Source: JAUSPI01 sp964454305 (GTDB lineage: Bacteria; Desulfobacterota; Syntrophia; Syntrophales; JADFWA01). From it: 44,403 bases of DNA. Under the pieces are notes generated by a model. That model was not told the DNA's origin, ran no database searches, and worked only from the letters and a program-made list of their open reading frames with translations. How positions within the stretch are numbered: the stretch's first letter is position 1; every line of letters starts with the position of its first letter. Below are positions 16,643 through 25,758 of this stretch, one piece after another. The position numbers and the translations under genes are program-made. The stretch is taken from NCBI GenBank assembly GCA_964454305.1, contig CAYVXX010000009.1:1-44403 (forward strand), given 5' to 3'.

Positions 16643-17848
16643 ATGAGCAAGACCACTAAAATAATATATTTCATTGAATCCCCTTTCAATCAAAGAGACT
16701 ATAAAAGATTTGGTGTTGAAACTTTTATTCAAGATGGATTTGAAGTTTACGTATGGGATTTTACGCCATTTTTACGTCCACAGGTTGATAGCTCAGTAAT
16801 TCCACCTGATCCTATCGAATACAAAAATTTTATGCGTTTCAATAGCAAAAGGGATGCTATTACTGCCATAAGCAAGGAATGGGGAGATTGTTTTGTTGTT
16901 AGTTTAATACCTTATCACATTGGCACTTTTAGCATATTCAGGCAGATATCGAAGAACAAAATTCCGTATAGTGTATTCATATCAAATTCCATCCCTAATC
17001 CATATAGCAACAAGAGCAGGAAGAACTTATTTAAGAAAATAAGGCGCCTTACTCCCAAGAAACTAATCAACCACTTCTTTATAAAGATACCGCCCTTCCT
17101 ATTTGGAGTAAGTCCCGCTACTTTTGCGTTAGCAGGAGGCGCCAAGAGTTCAATTAAGATGTCCCTTGTAAATCGTAAGACGGAGGTGATCTGGATTCAC
17201 ACATTAGACTATGATATCTATTTAGATGATAAAGAAAGTGTCCAAGGCGAAACAAAGATGGCCGTTTTCTTAGATGAATATTTTCCGTTCCATCCAGATT
17301 ATATTCACATGGGAACAACTCCATCCGTAACTCCTGATGAATATTACCCTCTCTTGTGTAAATTGTTTAACTACATGGAGGAAAAGTTGGGTTTAAATGT
17401 TGTCATTGCTGCCCATCCCCGTTCACACTACGAAAAATTGCCGGACTTTTTGCACGGACGAAAGGTGATACGAGGGAAGACAGTTGAATTAGTAAAGGAT
17501 TCAAAGCTTGTTATTCTGCATTGCAGTACTGCCATAAATTTTCCTGTGCTATACAAAAAACCTATGATTTTCGTTACGATGGACAGACTCGAAAAAACCG
17601 TATATGGAGGTTACATTTCAAAATTCGCATCTTATTTCAGAAAGACGCCAATTAATATCAGCAGAAATGCAGGTATTGATTTGGAAAGGGAGCTTTTCGT
17701 CTATGAAGAAGGGTATGCCAAATATAAACACGACTTTATTAAAATAGAGGGAACCGAAGAGACACCCTTTTGGCAAGTAGTTGTCAACAAAATAAAATCT
17801 CTTCATAGCGGTTCATTGAGCAATTCAGTTAATTTAAGGAATGGGTGA
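16643..17848 (+). CDS. Putative surface-polysaccharide glycosyltransferase, unassigned
   Basis: 401 residues with no transmembrane segments. The N-terminal half begins KIIYFIESPFNQRDYKRFG, a Rossmann-like strand. The C-terminal half has VVIAAHPRSHYEKLP, then VELVKDSKLVILHCSTAI and LYKKPMIFVT. This arrangement (HP.. basic loop, then a D..I.HCST segment followed by a 'P.IF' strand) resembles GT-B glycosyltransferases of the capsule and polysialyltransferase-like type. It lies directly in front of the pseudaminic acid genes, 7 bases from pseB, so it is a candidate transferase for that nonulosonate. The specific family and acceptor cannot be read from the sequence. Confidence 0.55.
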   Translation: MSKTTKIIYFIESPFNQRDYKRFGVETFIQDGFEVYVWDFTPFLRPQVDSSVIPPDPIEYKNFMRFNSKRDAITAISKEWGDCFVVSLIPYHIGTFSIFRQISKNKIPYSVFISNSIPNPYSNKSRKNLFKKIRRLTPKKLINHFFIKIPPFLFGVSPATFALAGGAKSSIKMSLVNRKTEVIWIHTLDYDIYLDDKESVQGETKMAVFLDEYFPFHPDYIHMGTTPSVTPDEYYPLLCKLFNYMEEKLGLNVVIAAHPRSHYEKLPDFLHGRKVIRGKTVELVKDSKLVILHCSTAINFPVLYKKPMIFVTMDRLEKTVYGGYISKFASYFRKTPINISRNAGIDLERELFVYEEGYAKYKHDFIKIEGTEETPFWQVVVNKIKSLHSGSLSNSVNLRNG

Positions 17849-17855
17849 TTAAATA

Positions 17856-18836
17856 ATGTTGAACAATAAAACGATACTAATTACAGGCGGTACCGGCTCG
17901 TTCGGGAAAAAATGCACTGAAACTATTCTAACGCGCTACAGGCCAGAAAGGCTTATAATATTCAGTAGAGACGAGCTTAAGCAGTTTGAGATGGCACAGA
18001 CCTTTTCAAAAGAAAAATATCAGTGTATGCGTTATTTTATAGGAGACGTTCGGGATAAGGAAAGATTATACAGAGCGTTTAGCAATGTTAATATCGTTAT
18101 TCATGCAGCTGCATTGAAACAGGTTCCGGCAGCTGAATACAACCCTTTTGAAGCTGTGAAAACAAATATTCTTGGCGCCCAGAATGTGATCAATATAGCT
18201 ATTGACCAAGGCGTTAGAAAGGTAATTGCTCTCAGTACCGACAAGGCTGCTAATCCGATAAATCTCTACGGTGCAACAAAACTCTGTTCAGATAAATTGT
18301 TTATAGCAGGAAATTCTTACGTTGGACATGACGAAACTATCTTTAGCGTTGTTCGATATGGAAACGTAGCTGGGAGCAGAGGAAGTGTCATCCCTTTTTT
18401 TCTTAAAGAGAAAGAAAAGGGGGTTTTGGCAATTACTAACCCTCGAATGACTCGTTTCTGGATTACTCTGGAACAGGGTGTGAATTTTGTTCTTAAATGC
18501 CTTGAGATTATGGTTGGTGGCGAGCTTTTTGTTCCCAAAATTCCGAGCATGAATATGATGGAACTCGCTAAAGCTATTGCCCCTGAATGCAAAACGAAAA
18601 TTGTCGGGATCAGGCCCGGTGAAAAACTTCATGAAGTTATGGTACCGAAGGATGACGCGCATAGAACAATCGAGTATGAGGACAAATATATAATCAAGCC
18701 GGATTTCAGATTTTTCGAACACCGTTTTAATTCCAATGACGGAAAGCCTGTTCCGGAAGGATTTGAATACAATTCCGAAACTAATCCATGGAAACTCAGC
18801 ATTGATGAAATGAGAGATATAATTAAAAATCTATGA
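17856..18836 (+). CDS. pseB: UDP-GlcNAc 4,6-dehydratase (inverting), PseB
   Basis: 326 residues with the full PseB signature: ILITGGTGSFGKKC at the NADP site, FSRDELKQFEMAQTF, FIGDVRDKERLYRAF, HAAALKQVPAAEYNPFEAVK, and the catalytic STDKAANPINLYGATK, which carries the Asp-Lys and Tyr-x3-Lys residues. It performs 4,6-dehydration with C5 inversion of UDP-GlcNAc, the first step to pseudaminic acid. It overlaps pseC by 4 bases and heads a pseBCFG run. It is also the only intact recognisable GlcNAc 4,6-dehydratase in the window. Confidence 0.97.
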   Translation: MLNNKTILITGGTGSFGKKCTETILTRYRPERLIIFSRDELKQFEMAQTFSKEKYQCMRYFIGDVRDKERLYRAFSNVNIVIHAAALKQVPAAEYNPFEAVKTNILGAQNVINIAIDQGVRKVIALSTDKAANPINLYGATKLCSDKLFIAGNSYVGHDETIFSVVRYGNVAGSRGSVIPFFLKEKEKGVLAITNPRMTRFWITLEQGVNFVLKCLEIMVGGELFVPKIPSMNMMELAKAIAPECKTKIVGIRPGEKLHEVMVPKDDAHRTIEYEDKYIIKPDFRFFEHRFNSNDGKPVPEGFEYNSETNPWKLSIDEMRDIIKNL

Positions 18837-19978
18837 TTCCCTATGGCAGACAGACAATTGATGAAGATGACATAAAAGCTGTAGTTGATGTTCTTCGTTC
18901 TGACTGGCTCACTACCGGCCCAAAGGTGGCGGAATTTGAACAGGCAGTTGCTGATTATGTGGGCGCAAAATATGCGGTGGCGGTAAGCAGTGGAACGGCC
19001 GCCCTTCATGCCGCTATGTATGCTATTGGAATTGGTCCTGGCGATGAAGTGATTGTGCCTCCAGTTACATTTGCTGCCAGCGCGAATTGCATCGTTTATC
19101 AGAGTGGCAAACCGATCTTTTCTGATGTGGAACCCGACACACTATTGCTTGATCCTGAGCAGATTGAAACAAAAATTACATCAAAAACCAAAGCAATTAT
19201 AGCAGTAGATTATGCGGGTCAACCCTGCGATTATGATTTCCTAAGGAAAATTGCTGACAAAAACAATCTCATTCTGGTGGCCGATGCCTGCCATGCGCTT
19301 GGAGCGGAATACAAAGGGAAAAGAGTTGGCACTCTGGCTGATCTTAACATCTTCAGTTTCCATCCTGTAAAACACATAACCACTGGTGAAGGTGGAATGA
19401 TTACGACTGACAATGCCGATTATGCCAATCGTATGAAGATCTTCCGAAATCACGGCATCACCACGGATCACCATCAGCGAGAGCAGCAGGGTTCGTGGTT
19501 CTATGAAATGGTGGATATTGGATACAACTACCGCATGACTGACTTCCAGTGTGCTCTTGGCATATCCCAATTGCAAAAGCTGCCGAAGTTTTTGGAACGA
19601 AGGCGCATGATAGCTGCTCGGTATGATGAGGCATTTGCTTCAATGCCAGAGATTGCCCCGCTTGCTGTGCTCCACGACGTTTCACATGCTTATCATCTCT
19701 ACGTGGCCAAAATAAATTTTGAGGCCATTAAGATTAACAGAACAAAACTTTTTTTGGCCTTGCGCGAAAATGGCATCGGTGTGAATGTCCACTATATTCC
19801 AGTCCATTTGCATCCGTTTTACAGGAATAAGTTTAATGCTGAACCAGGATTATGTCCAGTTGCCGAAACTGCTTATGAGCAGATTATTTCGCTGCCTATG
19901 TTTCCCGGCATGACGGATCATGATGTAGAAAGGGTTATTACAAGCGTAATAGAATCAATCAATGGTAAACACTGTTGA
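18833..19978 (+). CDS. pseC: UDP-4-keto sugar aminotransferase, PseC
   Basis: 381 residues, starting MIPYGRQTIDEDDIKAV as PseC proteins do. SSGTAALHAAM, DACHALGAEYKG and FSFHPVKHITTGEGG (PLP Lys at about 180) are conserved, and NYRMTDFQCALGISQL is a strong PseC marker. It aminates C4 of the PseB product using glutamate. It overlaps pseB by 4 bases and is followed by pseF after 26 bases. Confidence 0.96.
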   Translation: MIPYGRQTIDEDDIKAVVDVLRSDWLTTGPKVAEFEQAVADYVGAKYAVAVSSGTAALHAAMYAIGIGPGDEVIVPPVTFAASANCIVYQSGKPIFSDVEPDTLLLDPEQIETKITSKTKAIIAVDYAGQPCDYDFLRKIADKNNLILVADACHALGAEYKGKRVGTLADLNIFSFHPVKHITTGEGGMITTDNADYANRMKIFRNHGITTDHHQREQQGSWFYEMVDIGYNYRMTDFQCALGISQLQKLPKFLERRRMIAARYDEAFASMPEIAPLAVLHDVSHAYHLYVAKINFEAIKINRTKLFLALRENGIGVNVHYIPVHLHPFYRNKFNAEPGLCPVAETAYEQIISLPMFPGMTDHDVERVITSVIESINGKHC

Positions 19979-20004
19979 CGTAGAAAAATACTGATGAAAC
20001 GAAA

Positions 20005-20706
20005 ATGAGCATTGTCGCAATTATTCCCGCACGTGGCGGAAGCAAACGCATACCGAATAAAAATATTAGATCATTCGTCGATCAGCCTATTATTTCATAT
20101 TCAATAAAGGCTGCCCAAGAAACAAACTTGTTTGACAGAATCATTGTTTCTACAGACTCCGAGGAAATTGCCGAAGTAGCGAAAACCTGTGGCGCGGAAG
20201 TGCCTTTTATCCGACCAGCTGAACTGGCAGATGATTTTACCGGTACAGTTCCCGTGTTACTTCATGCGCTGGATTGGCTGAATGAACATGGCTTCGCAAC
20301 AGATTATTTTTGCTGTATTTATGCAACGGCCCCATTTGTCCAGCCGGAGCACATAATAGAAGGGTTCAACCTCCTAAAGAAAAGAAACGCCGTAACTGCT
20401 TTTTCTGTAACGACATTCCCTTATCCCATATTCAGGGCTCTGAAAATCGGTAACAATGGCCGCATTGACATGTTCTGGCCTGAGCACGAAAATTCCAGAT
20501 CAAATGATCTGCCGGAGGCATATCACGATGCGGGCCAGTTTTATTGGGGAAATACAGAAAAATTTATGAGTGAAAAAACATTATTTTCGTCAGATGCCGC
20601 TCCTGTTGTAATCCCTCGTTATCTTGTCCAGGATATCGACACTCGAGAAGATTGGGAAACAGCCGAAAAAATGTACTCGGTCTTGCAGATGGATAAGATC
20701 AAATGA
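20005..20706 (+). CDS. pseF: Pseudaminic acid cytidylyltransferase, PseF
   Basis: 233 residues. AIIPARGGSKRIPNKNIR is the CTP-binding loop, CCIYATAPFVQPEHI and AGQFYWGNTEKF are typical of PseF, and DIDTREDWETAEKMY is the C-terminal landmark. It makes CMP-pseudaminic acid, or the CMP form of whatever isomer this set produces, for a cytoplasmic glycosyltransferase. It overlaps pseG by 4 bases. Confidence 0.95.
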   Translation: MSIVAIIPARGGSKRIPNKNIRSFVDQPIISYSIKAAQETNLFDRIIVSTDSEEIAEVAKTCGAEVPFIRPAELADDFTGTVPVLLHALDWLNEHGFATDYFCCIYATAPFVQPEHIIEGFNLLKKRNAVTAFSVTTFPYPIFRALKIGNNGRIDMFWPEHENSRSNDLPEAYHDAGQFYWGNTEKFMSEKTLFSSDAAPVVIPRYLVQDIDTREDWETAEKMYSVLQMDKIK

Positions 20707-21761
20707 ATAAGAATCTGATTATCCGCGCAGACGTTTCCGTTAAGATCGGCACGGGTCATGTCATGCGCTGCATCGCATTGGCCCAGGCCTGGCAGGATCA
20801 GGATGGTGATGTGACTTTCATGAGCCACTGTGACAGCGAAACCTTACGCCAACGTATCCTTGATGAAGGCTTTGACTTTATCCCCATTGAAAAACCATAT
20901 CCTGATCCAGATGATTTGCACTCCACATTAGAAATTTTATCAGCTATGAGCCAACAGCTATCAGCTACTCGCCCGTGGCTTGTTCTTGACGGTTACCACT
21001 TCGCCCCGGATTACCAGAAAGCAATAAGAGGAAATGGCTACAAATTGTTAGTCATTGACGACATGGCCCATCTTGATCATTACCACGCGGATATTTTGCT
21101 CAATCAGAATATTCAAGCTCCAAGTCTGCGCTATTCCTACGACAAGGATACAGTGAAACTTTTGGGCTGTGAATATGCTTTGCTTCGCAGGGAATTTTTA
21201 AAGTACAAGGATTGGAAACGGAAAATTCCCGAAAAGGCACAGAAAATCCTGGTAACTATGGGTGGATCAGATCCGTACAATGTAACGTTGAAAGTTATCA
21301 GGGCATTGAATAGTTTGAATGTTACCGACCTTGATGTGAGAATTGTCGTAGGTCCTGCAAATCCTAATATTAAGAGTCTTGAAAATGAGCTTCACCTTTC
21401 ACCTTTCATATTTCACCTTCTACACGGTGTAGGCGATATGTCGGAGCTTATGGCTTGGGCAGACATGGCTGTTTCAGCCGGGGGCAGCACTTGCTGGGAA
21501 ATGTGTTTTATGGGCTTGCCAACGATTCTAATTGTGACCGCTGATAATCAGGAGGGAATCGTAGCAGGACTGGATGAAATGGGGGTGGGTAATAGTTTAG
21601 GCTGGTTTTCAGAAGTATCTGTTTTGAATATTTCACGATCATTGAATTGTATATGTCAAGATCATAGAACGCGAGAAATGATGAGTCTGCGAGGGAATAA
21701 ATTAATTGATGGAAATGGGGCTTCGCGAGTTATAAATGTGATGAAGGATGTAGCAAACTAA
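20703..21761 (+). CDS. pseG: UDP-2,4-diacetamido-altrose hydrolase, PseG
   Basis: 352 residues. IRADVSVKIGTGHVMRCIALA at the N-terminus (containing the catalytic-type GxGHxxR, shown here by GTGHVMR), VLDGYHF, ILVTMGGSDPYNVT and SAGGSTCWEMCFMGLP match PseG, a MurG-like GT-B hydrolase that removes UDP from the PseC/H product. A segment at about 21389-21420 carries degenerate 7-base repeats of the type tttcacc, coding an ordinary-looking stretch. No separate GNAT PseH domain is fused here, although some PseG proteins have one. Confidence 0.93.
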   Translation: MNKNLIIRADVSVKIGTGHVMRCIALAQAWQDQDGDVTFMSHCDSETLRQRILDEGFDFIPIEKPYPDPDDLHSTLEILSAMSQQLSATRPWLVLDGYHFAPDYQKAIRGNGYKLLVIDDMAHLDHYHADILLNQNIQAPSLRYSYDKDTVKLLGCEYALLRREFLKYKDWKRKIPEKAQKILVTMGGSDPYNVTLKVIRALNSLNVTDLDVRIVVGPANPNIKSLENELHLSPFIFHLLHGVGDMSELMAWADMAVSAGGSTCWEMCFMGLPTILIVTADNQEGIVAGLDEMGVGNSLGWFSEVSVLNISRSLNCICQDHRTREMMSLRGNKLIDGNGASRVINVMKDVAN

Positions 21762-21793
21762 TAGTCCTTTACGGAAATGGGGATATCTCAGTT

Positions 21794-22855
21794 ATGTCAG
21801 TAGTTACAATTGGTGATTTCAAGATTGGAGAAGATTTTCCGCCTTTCATAGTAGCCGAAGCAGGAATCAATCATAATGGCGAACTTGAGAAGGCCTATGA
21901 AATGATTGAGGTCGCAAAGTCTGCCGGGGCTGATGCGGTTAAATTCCAGACTTTTAAGGCAGAAGAGTTTGTGGGGAGCCCAAAGCAAACATATAGTTAT
22001 AAATCGCAAGGTAAAGAAATAACTGAATCCATGCTGGAAATGTTTAAGCGTTATGAATTTTCTCGCGACGAATGGTTCAAGATCAAAAAAAAATGTGAAG
22101 AAGTCGGTATCATGTTTTTGTCCACGCCTCAAAATCGCTCAGATCTTGATTTATTATTAGAAGTTGGAATTTCGGCGATCAAGGTTGGTTCTGATGATTT
22201 TACGAATCTACCTTTATTAAAAAGCTATGCGGCTACCAACTTGCCAATGATTATCTCTTCAGGAATGTCAGATTTAGCGGAGGTACACCAGGCCTTGGAA
22301 GTGGTGGGCGCTATGGATGGATACCCAACCATTTTACTGCTATGTACTTCTCAATATCCAACTCCACCTGAGGACGTGAATTTGCTTAAACTAAAAACAT
22401 TGGCAAATTCTTTTCCCATGGTGGTAACGGGGTTTTCCGATCATACGCAAGGTCCGCTTGCGTCATCATTAGCTATTGCAATGGATGCCAGTTTCTTTGA
22501 AAAACACTTTACACTTGATCATAACCTGCCAGGGCCGGATCATTGGTTCTCTGAAGATCCTGATGGATTGAAAGAATGGATTGTTTTCCTCAGAACGGCA
22601 TATACGATGATGGGAAGTGCAATTGTGAGAGCTACTAAAGCTGAACAAGCAATGAAAAAATTAGCACGCCGTAGTATTGTTGCAATCCGTGATATCAATC
22701 CAGGAGAAACCCTTACACTTAGCAATATCGGTTTGAAAAGACCGGGTAATGGCCTCCCCCCGTCTCTCCTTGATCAAGTTCTAGAGTCTAAGGCTATCAC
22801 AAAAATTTATAAGGGAACCTGCTTGCGATTTGGAGACTTTGAAGAATGGATTTAA
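21794..22855 (+). CDS. NeuB-family ulosonate synthase in pseudaminate context
   Basis: 353 residues. It carries IVAEAGINHNGELEKAYEMI, GADAVKFQTFKAEEFV, FLSTPQNRSDLDLL, GFSDHTQGPLASS and EKHFTLDHNLPGPDH, with a C-terminal SAF domain (RRSIVAIRDINPGETL, KRPGNGLPP). By position it should be PseI. However, PseI proteins that I know have AE(M/L)S.NH and a GLWDKRKLYEL-type segment, both absent here, and this sequence reads as the NeuB/LegI branch. Both a diverged pseudaminate synthase and a synthase for another amino sugar fit. It overlaps the next gene by 10 bases. Confidence 0.9.
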   Translation: MSVVTIGDFKIGEDFPPFIVAEAGINHNGELEKAYEMIEVAKSAGADAVKFQTFKAEEFVGSPKQTYSYKSQGKEITESMLEMFKRYEFSRDEWFKIKKKCEEVGIMFLSTPQNRSDLDLLLEVGISAIKVGSDDFTNLPLLKSYAATNLPMIISSGMSDLAEVHQALEVVGAMDGYPTILLLCTSQYPTPPEDVNLLKLKTLANSFPMVVTGFSDHTQGPLASSLAIAMDASFFEKHFTLDHNLPGPDHWFSEDPDGLKEWIVFLRTAYTMMGSAIVRATKAEQAMKKLARRSIVAIRDINPGETLTLSNIGLKRPGNGLPPSLLDQVLESKAITKIYKGTCLRFGDFEEWI

Positions 22856-23298
22856 AAGAATTTGAAGACCTTTTTTCATCCCTAACTCAAATAAAGAAGA
22901 ATCGATTTCACCCACTCGTATGGATAAATGGTGAACCGCAAATTGGAGAAAATGTCTATATTGGTGGAATGTCTGAAGTAAATGCAAAAGGGGCAAGGGT
23001 AATAATTGGAGATAACTGCGATATAGCTTCATTTGTTGCAATTAATTGTTCCGATTCACATAAGAAATGTATTGGTTTATCTGAACAAGTCGAATGTCAG
23101 GATATTGAAATAGAGAACAATGTATTTATAGGGTCTCACAGCGTTATCAAAGGTGGAGCACATATTGGTCATCATTCTGTTATTGCAGCAGGAACAATTG
23201 TTGAAGGGGTTAAAATTCCACCGCACTCTTTAGTTTGGGGAAATCCTATGAAGGTAAAAAAGGCTTATTACCTTAAAAAAATGGTGAAAACAAGGTAA
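22846..23298 (+). CDS. Hexapeptide-repeat (left-handed beta-helix) acyltransferase
   Basis: 150 residues made almost wholly of hexapeptide turns (IGENVYIGGMSEVN, IIGDNCDIASFVAI, IEIENNVFIGSHSVIK, AHIGHHSVIAAGT). It has the DSHKK/H catalytic-type loop and the usual ending LVWGNPMKVKKAY. This is the maltose/galactoside O-acetyltransferase-like fold. Because no GNAT-type PseH is visible, it may supply the N-acylation of the pse pathway. O-acetylation of a later intermediate, or service to the aminotransferase that starts 3 bases downstream (23302), fits equally well. Confidence 0.8.
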   Translation: MDLKEFEDLFSSLTQIKKNRFHPLVWINGEPQIGENVYIGGMSEVNAKGARVIIGDNCDIASFVAINCSDSHKKCIGLSEQVECQDIEIENNVFIGSHSVIKGGAHIGHHSVIAAGTIVEGVKIPPHSLVWGNPMKVKKAYYLKKMVKTR

Positions 23299-23301
23299 AC
23301 A

Positions 23302-24321
23302 ATGATTCCCCATAATAAACCGACTTTAGGAAAAGAGGAAGAAGAGGCTGCTTTAAGAGTGATCAGGTCGGGATGGCTTGCCCAGGGTCATCAAGTTAAT
23401 GCTTTTGAAGATGAATTTTGTCAATTTCTAAATTTACCTCAAGGGCATGCGGTTGCTGTCTCAAGTGGCACAGCAGCTTTGTTTTTGGCACTCTGGGCGG
23501 TCAATGCAAATAACAAAACAGTGGCTTTTCCGGTATATGCATGTTCGGCTTTAAGAAATGCGGTATCAATGGCAGGGGCAAAGGAATACTTGGTTGATGT
23601 AGCAGAAGGTTTGCCCAATATTGATTTTGAAAATGTACGGAAAAATAAGCCTGACATAGCTATCCTGCTTCATATGTTTGGCATTCCTGTTGATTTTGAT
23701 ACCCCCGAAGGGGTTAATATTATTGAGGATTGCTGCCAGTCATTAGGGGCAACAGTCGATGATAAGGCTACGGGTTTAAAAGGGGATTTAGGTATATTTT
23801 CATTTTACGCCACAAAACTAATTACCTCCGGCGGACATGGGGGAATGGTAATTTCTAAAGAAAAACATTTGATTGATGTGATTCGTGATTACAGAGAATT
23901 TGACTGTAGAAATGATGATAAAAAGCGGTTTAATTTTCAGATGACCGATTTACAAGCCGCTATTGGACGCGAGCAATTACGGAAGTTACCTGATTTTCTA
24001 AATAGACGTGAAGAAATATTTGCAATGTATAAAGATGCCGGCTTAGACTTACTGGATGTAAAAGAAGAAGATCGGGGTAATTTAATTCCGATAAGATACC
24101 GTGCAGTGTTAAAAACAGATCGGCCTGAGGAAATAATTGAACGGCTATCTGAAAATAATATAAAAGCAATCGTACCAATTGAGGATTGGGAATTACTGGG
24201 AGATTCTTCCCGATTCCCAAATGCATTGCAAATGACAAAAAAGACGGTTTCAATTCCTTGCTATCCGTCATTAACAGACACGGAAGTAAATAAAATTATT
24301 CAAGTAATGGGGTTATCATGA
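23302..24321 (+). CDS. DegT-type sugar aminotransferase (short form)
   Basis: 339 residues, somewhat shorter than usual. IPHNKPTLGKEEEEA, SSGTAALFLALWAV, IIEDCCQSLGATVDD and FSFYATKLITSGGHGGM (PLP Lys at about 172) identify the family, and FNFQMTDLQAAIGREQL is the second-subunit loop. The fourth aminotransferase of the window, it is distinct from LegC, PseC and KdnA types. It is coupled to a WbqC-like gene by a 4-base overlap and forms a cassette with two methyltransferases and a deacetylase. The substrate is unknown. Confidence 0.88.
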   Translation: MIPHNKPTLGKEEEEAALRVIRSGWLAQGHQVNAFEDEFCQFLNLPQGHAVAVSSGTAALFLALWAVNANNKTVAFPVYACSALRNAVSMAGAKEYLVDVAEGLPNIDFENVRKNKPDIAILLHMFGIPVDFDTPEGVNIIEDCCQSLGATVDDKATGLKGDLGIFSFYATKLITSGGHGGMVISKEKHLIDVIRDYREFDCRNDDKKRFNFQMTDLQAAIGREQLRKLPDFLNRREEIFAMYKDAGLDLLDVKEEDRGNLIPIRYRAVLKTDRPEEIIERLSENNIKAIVPIEDWELLGDSSRFPNALQMTKKTVSIPCYPSLTDTEVNKIIQVMGLS

Positions 24322-25031
24322 TATTAACAGCTCATCAACCTGTTTATTTGCCGTGGCTTGGGCTATTTCATAAAATTGCCGTGGCAGACAACTTTTGTTT
24401 TTTCGATGACGTACAGTATCAACCAAAGGATTGGAACAACAGAAATAAGATAAAATTCAATGACGGAATTGCTAATTGGCTTACGGTTCCTGTTCTCCGC
24501 AAGTCTTATTTGGATTACTCATACCTTGAGATGAAAATTAACAATTCAATCCCCTGGCAAAGGAAGCACTGGCGTACAATTAAATTAAATTACAGCAAGG
24601 CACCATACTTTGACTTATATGCTAAAGAACTGAGTAAGTTTTACGAAGTGCATTGGAAATATCTTTGTGATTTAAATTATGAAATGCTGTTGTTTTTCCT
24701 TGATGTACTTAACATTTCCATTCCGATTGTTAGAATGAAGGATTATAGTTTCAGAGGGGAAAAGAGTGACCTTGTTATTGATATGTGTCGTCAACTTGAG
24801 GCAGATATTTATATCTTCGGTGAACAAGGGAAAAATTACGCAGATATAGAAGCATTTCTAAAAGCAGGAGTCTTGCCAATTTTTCAAAAATATCAGCACC
24901 CGGTTTATCCTCAATTACATGGAAATTTTATCTCACATCTCTCAATAGTTGATTTATTATTTAACTGTGGACCTGAGAGTCTTAAAATACTTATGTCAAA
25001 TAATTTGCGTAAGGATGACGTAGAACTATGA
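24318..25031 (+). CDS. WbqC-like family protein
   Basis: 237 residues. The start ILTAHQPVYLPWLGLFHKI, then FFDDVQYQPKDWNNRNKI and IFGEQGKNYADIEAF, are the signatures of the WbqC family found in O-antigen loci. The biochemical activity is not established; it is repeatedly found beside sugar aminotransferases and methyltransferases. Here it overlaps both neighbours by 4 bases, so all three are likely co-translated and act on one sugar. Confidence 0.88.
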   Translation: MILTAHQPVYLPWLGLFHKIAVADNFCFFDDVQYQPKDWNNRNKIKFNDGIANWLTVPVLRKSYLDYSYLEMKINNSIPWQRKHWRTIKLNYSKAPYFDLYAKELSKFYEVHWKYLCDLNYEMLLFFLDVLNISIPIVRMKDYSFRGEKSDLVIDMCRQLEADIYIFGEQGKNYADIEAFLKAGVLPIFQKYQHPVYPQLHGNFISHLSIVDLLFNCGPESLKILMSNNLRKDDVEL

Positions 25032-25732
25032 AAAGGCTAAAGAGTTTCGATAAGAGTTGGGAAGATAATATTTACTCTAAAGGCAATCAACTGAATAGAT
25101 ATCCTTATACAGATCTAATCTCATATGTTTATAGACTTTTTGGTAAAGAGCTGAGGGCTGAAAAGGTTTTACGGGTATTGGAACTGGGGTTTGGAGGAGG
25201 TAATAACATCCTTTTTTTTGCTCAAGAGGGGTTTGAAACATATGGGATCGAAGGCTCACCTTCGGCACATGCATTTGCATCTCAGCAAGTAAAGGAGAAA
25301 AACCTTAAAGCCGAGTTAGTTCTTGGAGATTTTATTAAATTACCGTATAGCGATAGCTTTTTCGATTTGGTTATAGATAGAGAAGCGGTTTATTGTAATG
25401 TTCCTGGTGCTATTAGAAAAATTATTAAAGAAGTTCATCGTGTTTTAAAACCAGGTGGGCGATTTATCACATTTATGTACTCTTTAGAACATGGAAGTCG
25501 GTTGTTGGACAATGGCAAATTGATTGACACAAATACTTATATTTTTGATCAGGGGAAATTTTCAGGAACAGGGATAACGCACTTCTTTTCAAAGGAAGAG
25601 ATCCAAAATGAATATCTTAAGGATTTTGAAATCGAGTTTATACGTCATTTGCGCGCAGATACCCTTGTACCGGCGCAGCAAAATGAATATGCGGAATACC
25701 ATACTTGTGCACGAAAGAAATCAAAGAAGTAG
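25028..25732 (+). CDS. Class I SAM-dependent methyltransferase
   Basis: 234 residues. VLELGFGGGNNILFFAQEGF is motif I, FDLVIDREAVYC the motif IV region, and IIKEVHRVLKPGGRFITFMY motif V/VI of the UbiE/type-11 group. Coupled to the WbqC-like gene by a 4-base overlap, it probably methylates the amino sugar handled by the cassette (N- or O-methylation). The substrate cannot be deduced. Confidence 0.87.
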   Translation: MKRLKSFDKSWEDNIYSKGNQLNRYPYTDLISYVYRLFGKELRAEKVLRVLELGFGGGNNILFFAQEGFETYGIEGSPSAHAFASQQVKEKNLKAELVLGDFIKLPYSDSFFDLVIDREAVYCNVPGAIRKIIKEVHRVLKPGGRFITFMYSLEHGSRLLDNGKLIDTNTYIFDQGKFSGTGITHFFSKEEIQNEYLKDFEIEFIRHLRADTLVPAQQNEYAEYHTCARKKSKK

Positions 25733-25758
25733 TGAAATCTTGGTTATGGAGGGTGGTT

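Noticed and set aside
21389..21420. Degenerate 7-base repeats (tttcacc) inside pseG
   Set aside because: Copies are imperfect and the gene is intact, so a slippage switch is not supported.
22086..22094. Homopolymer A runs of 8-9 in several genes (for example in the second NeuB-type gene and the 644-residue GT-like gene)
   Set aside because: Frames are intact, such runs are frequent in AT-rich lysine codons, and nothing indicates variability.
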